DNA from: an uncultured Porphyromonadaceae bacterium
GTDB lineage: Bacteria; Bacteroidota; Bacteroidia; Bacteroidales; Muribaculaceae
DNA length: 25,792 nucleotides
Assembly: GCA_902489275.1 (NCBI GenBank)
Contig: CABTZK010000027.1
Location: 1-25,792, forward strand
Direction: 5' to 3'
The notes below the pieces were generated by a model that saw nothing but the letters and a program-made list of their open reading frames with translations, ran no database searches and was not told the origin of the DNA. Below, in pieces: positions 24,347 through 25,792 of this stretch (positions are counted from its first letter, which is position 1; each line of letters starts with the position of its first letter). A program made the position numbers and the translations under genes.

Positions 24347-25231
24347 CTAAGCCGCATGGTTGGCAGCGTAAGTGTTAACGATTGCAAAGCCAAGTTCGTC
24401 AACAGCGTAAGTCAAGTTGTCGATCTTGTTGGTAAAGAAGTTATAAGCAATAAGCGCGCAAGCAGCGGTCAAGATACCGAAGGCGGTGTTGACCAGGGCC
24501 TCGGAGATACCCGTTGACAGTGCGGTTGAGTCGGGAGCGCCCGAAGCCGAAAGGGCTTGGAAGGACCTAATCATACCAATCACAGTACCAAGAAGACCAA
24601 TCAGCGTGCCCAGCGTGGTCAGCGTTGCGCAGATGGGCAGGTTTTGCTGTAGCGAGGGCATCTCAAGAGCGGTAGCCTCTTCGATTTGCTGTTGGATGAT
24701 GCCCAGCTTCTGCTCCTTGGGAAGGATGGTGTTGGCCTCCATCTCTTTATACTTTTGAAGCGTAGCGTAAACGATAGCGCCCACAGTGCCTTGTTGCTTG
24801 CGGCAGAGTTCCTCGGCCTCGGCAATGTTCTTGTTGTTCAGGGCTTTCTTCACGTTGGCCACAAATTTTGTTTGGCTACCCTTACCCGAGGCTTTGCCCA
24901 AAGCAATCCAGCGCTCTACCGAGAGCACGATTACCGTGAGGAACAGCGTGTGCAGGATAGGCACAATCACACCACCTTTATAGATAGTGCCAAGGATATC
25001 AACAGGGTTATTGGCGTTGTTGCCATCCTTGAAGTGCGAGCCGTCGCCCAAAACAAAGATGTAGAACAGGGCCGCGATAATCAAGCAAATCAGGATTACA
25101 ATCGATGCGTTCTTGATCCCCTTTACATTGCTAGTAACCGTCTTGTTGTTACCACCTTTCTTTGCAGCGGGCTTTTGAGCCTGTGGAGCCTGTGGCTTAG
25201 GCTGAGGAGCATTAGGTTTTGTAGCTTCCAT
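24347..25231 (-). CDS. exbB: MotA/TolQ/ExbB-family proton channel protein ExbB
   Basis: Predicted protein of 294 residues. It is the stator subunit of the ExbB-ExbD-TonB motor in the inner membrane. An unusual N-terminal tail (1-30) is rich in Pro, Ala, Lys and Gln. Transmembrane segments are at about 42-62, 87-110, 198-222 and 244-266; the classical ExbB has three, and the extra first helix is common in this phylum. The last two helices carry the family signature (TLGTLIGLLGTVIGMIRSF and ISEALVNTAFGILTA). A cytoplasmic helical domain lies between helices 2 and 3. It leads the operon and has a good promoter 213 bp upstream. Confidence 0.95.
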   Translation of the reverse strand: MEATKPNAPQPKPQAPQAQKPAAKKGGNNKTVTSNVKGIKNASIVILICLIIAALFYIFVLGDGSHFKDGNNANNPVDILGTIYKGGVIVPILHTLFLTVIVLSVERWIALGKASGKGSQTKFVANVKKALNNKNIAEAEELCRKQQGTVGAIVYATLQKYKEMEANTILPKEQKLGIIQQQIEEATALEMPSLQQNLPICATLTTLGTLIGLLGTVIGMIRSFQALSASGAPDSTALSTGISEALVNTAFGILTAACALIAYNFFTNKIDNLTYAVDELGFAIVNTYAANHAA

Positions 25232-25652
25232 AATTTAGAATAAATAAATTGTTAAAAATTAATTAATTAAAAGTTATTAATAGTTTTTGTTCTTTTTCTT
25301 CGGTTTTAGCTCCTGGTCATTGTTTCTGAAGAGACAAACGCCATCAGCGGAAAAATTGTTTTTAAAGATATTGAAAAACACCAATTTACAAAAAGGTGGT
25401 GCTCTCCCTTGGGGTGTTCCAATAGGGGAATATCTGTAAAATCAACGCAAATTTATCACTTTTATTTTAATCAGGCAAAGCTCTGACAAGTTTTTTGCTA
25501 AAAAGCAGCAGTTTTTTCCAAACTTTTATAAGCGGCACAGATTTTTGATTTCAGCAGCGCCAGGCCGCGATCCTATCGCGCATCAATGCCTCTCACACCT
25601 TTTATATATTAACGTGAGTTCGATGAATTATAAGTGTCTATAAATTTGGTGA
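25232..25652. other. Gene-free 421-bp region between exbB and the transposase fragment
   Basis: No credible open reading frame lies here on either strand. The part next to exbB is AT-rich. It contains the exbB promoter (25448-25479), a possible leader hairpin where TTGG near 25411-25414 can pair with CCAA near 25421-25424 and flanking CCC with GGG, and a 6-bp inverted repeat CGCGAT-CCT-ATCGCG (25566-25580). The last ~40 bases may include decayed sequence of the insertion element: 25613-25630 encodes REFDEL between stop codons, which resembles the N-terminal part of IS982-type transposases. Confidence 0.6.
25448..25479 (-). promoter_or_regulatory. Promoter of the exbB-exbD-exbD-tonB operon
   Basis: On the minus strand TTTG (25479-25476) and TAAATTTG (25455-25448) are separated by 20 bases, a full consensus match. 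Transcription would begin near 25444, leaving an unusually long leader of about 210 bases before exbB. Confidence 0.6.
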
Positions 25653-25792
25653 ATGGTGGCAAAATATACGCTAAAGCCTACTGGAAAAAGAAAGTATCAT
25701 CGAGATTCCACGATGTCAAAGGCAGAAGTCATGCTAATAATGATTCTTTTTCACGACTCTGGTTATCGCTCTTTAAACATTTCTATCTCGAA
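25653..25792 (+). pseudogene. IS982-like transposase fragment, frameshifted and cut by the window end
   Basis: From 25653 the frame reads MVAKYTLKPTGKRKYHRDST, then MSKAEVMLIMILFHDSGYRS. The second part matches the conserved N-terminal region of Bacteroidota IS982-family transposases (a Ser-x-Ala/Ser-Glu-Val/Ile-Met motif followed by FHxxGYR/FR). After RS the frame continues LNISIS, but reading one base earlier from about 25773 gives FKHFYLE, which is what the family has next. A single T missing in the TTT at about 25771-25774 explains this. The N-terminus is also short by some 50-60 residues; in-frame stops lie at 25641 and 25650. I therefore call a decayed copy. Inverted repeats and the rest of the element are not visible. 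Confidence 0.7.

Overview
The window reads as chromosome of a member of the order Bacteroidales, phylum Bacteroidota. The evidence is a complete gene for SprA (the type IX secretion outer-membrane translocon) directly after ruvA, a Bacteroidota-style TonB cluster with two enlarged ExbD proteins, promoters of the TTTG-N19/20-TAnnTTTG form used by the Bacteroidota housekeeping sigma factor, and an almost complete lack of Shine-Dalgarno sequences. A gut family such as Muribaculaceae or Prevotellaceae is plausible, but this is inference.

Layout. 1-101: the 3' part of a tRNA-Val(GAC) and its terminator. 254-625: a small lipoprotein of unknown function. 671-1779 (minus): a HAD phosphatase gene overlapping rlmH by 4 bp. 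1864-3423 (plus): an FAD-dependent dehydrogenase, divergent from the HAD gene. 3489-3530: a strong bidirectional terminator. 3588-5549 (minus): groES-groEL. 5800-8268 (plus): lon, divergent from groES across a 250-bp control region that contains three short inverted repeats. 8356-16527 (minus): ruvA-sprA. 16652-18709 (minus): a secreted subtilisin-like protease ending in a dockerin-type calcium-binding module. 18806-21798 (minus): a small two-helix membrane protein, a PstS-like lipoprotein and a periplasmic TPR protein. 22009-25231 (minus): exbB-exbD-exbD-tonB. 25232-25652: no gene, but a good exbB promoter. 25653-25792 (plus): the broken start of an IS982-like transposase that runs off the window.

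How the genes fit together. Most of the content is conserved housekeeping and envelope machinery: protein quality control (GroESL, Lon), ribosome modification (RlmH), recombination repair (RuvA), protein export through the outer membrane (SprA) and energy transfer to the outer membrane (ExbB/ExbD/ExbD/TonB). The 2-TM/PstS-like/TPR genes follow the TonB cluster on the same strand, but an intrinsic terminator after tonB and a candidate -7 element suggest a separate transcription unit. I see no CRISPR array, prophage or biosynthetic cluster, and no clear undescribed system. The items most worth a second look are the dockerin-tailed protease beside sprA, the palindrome-rich groESL/lon control region, the strong Shine-Dalgarno before groEL, the terminator that doubles as a promoter element at 18746-18778, and the frameshifted IS fragment.
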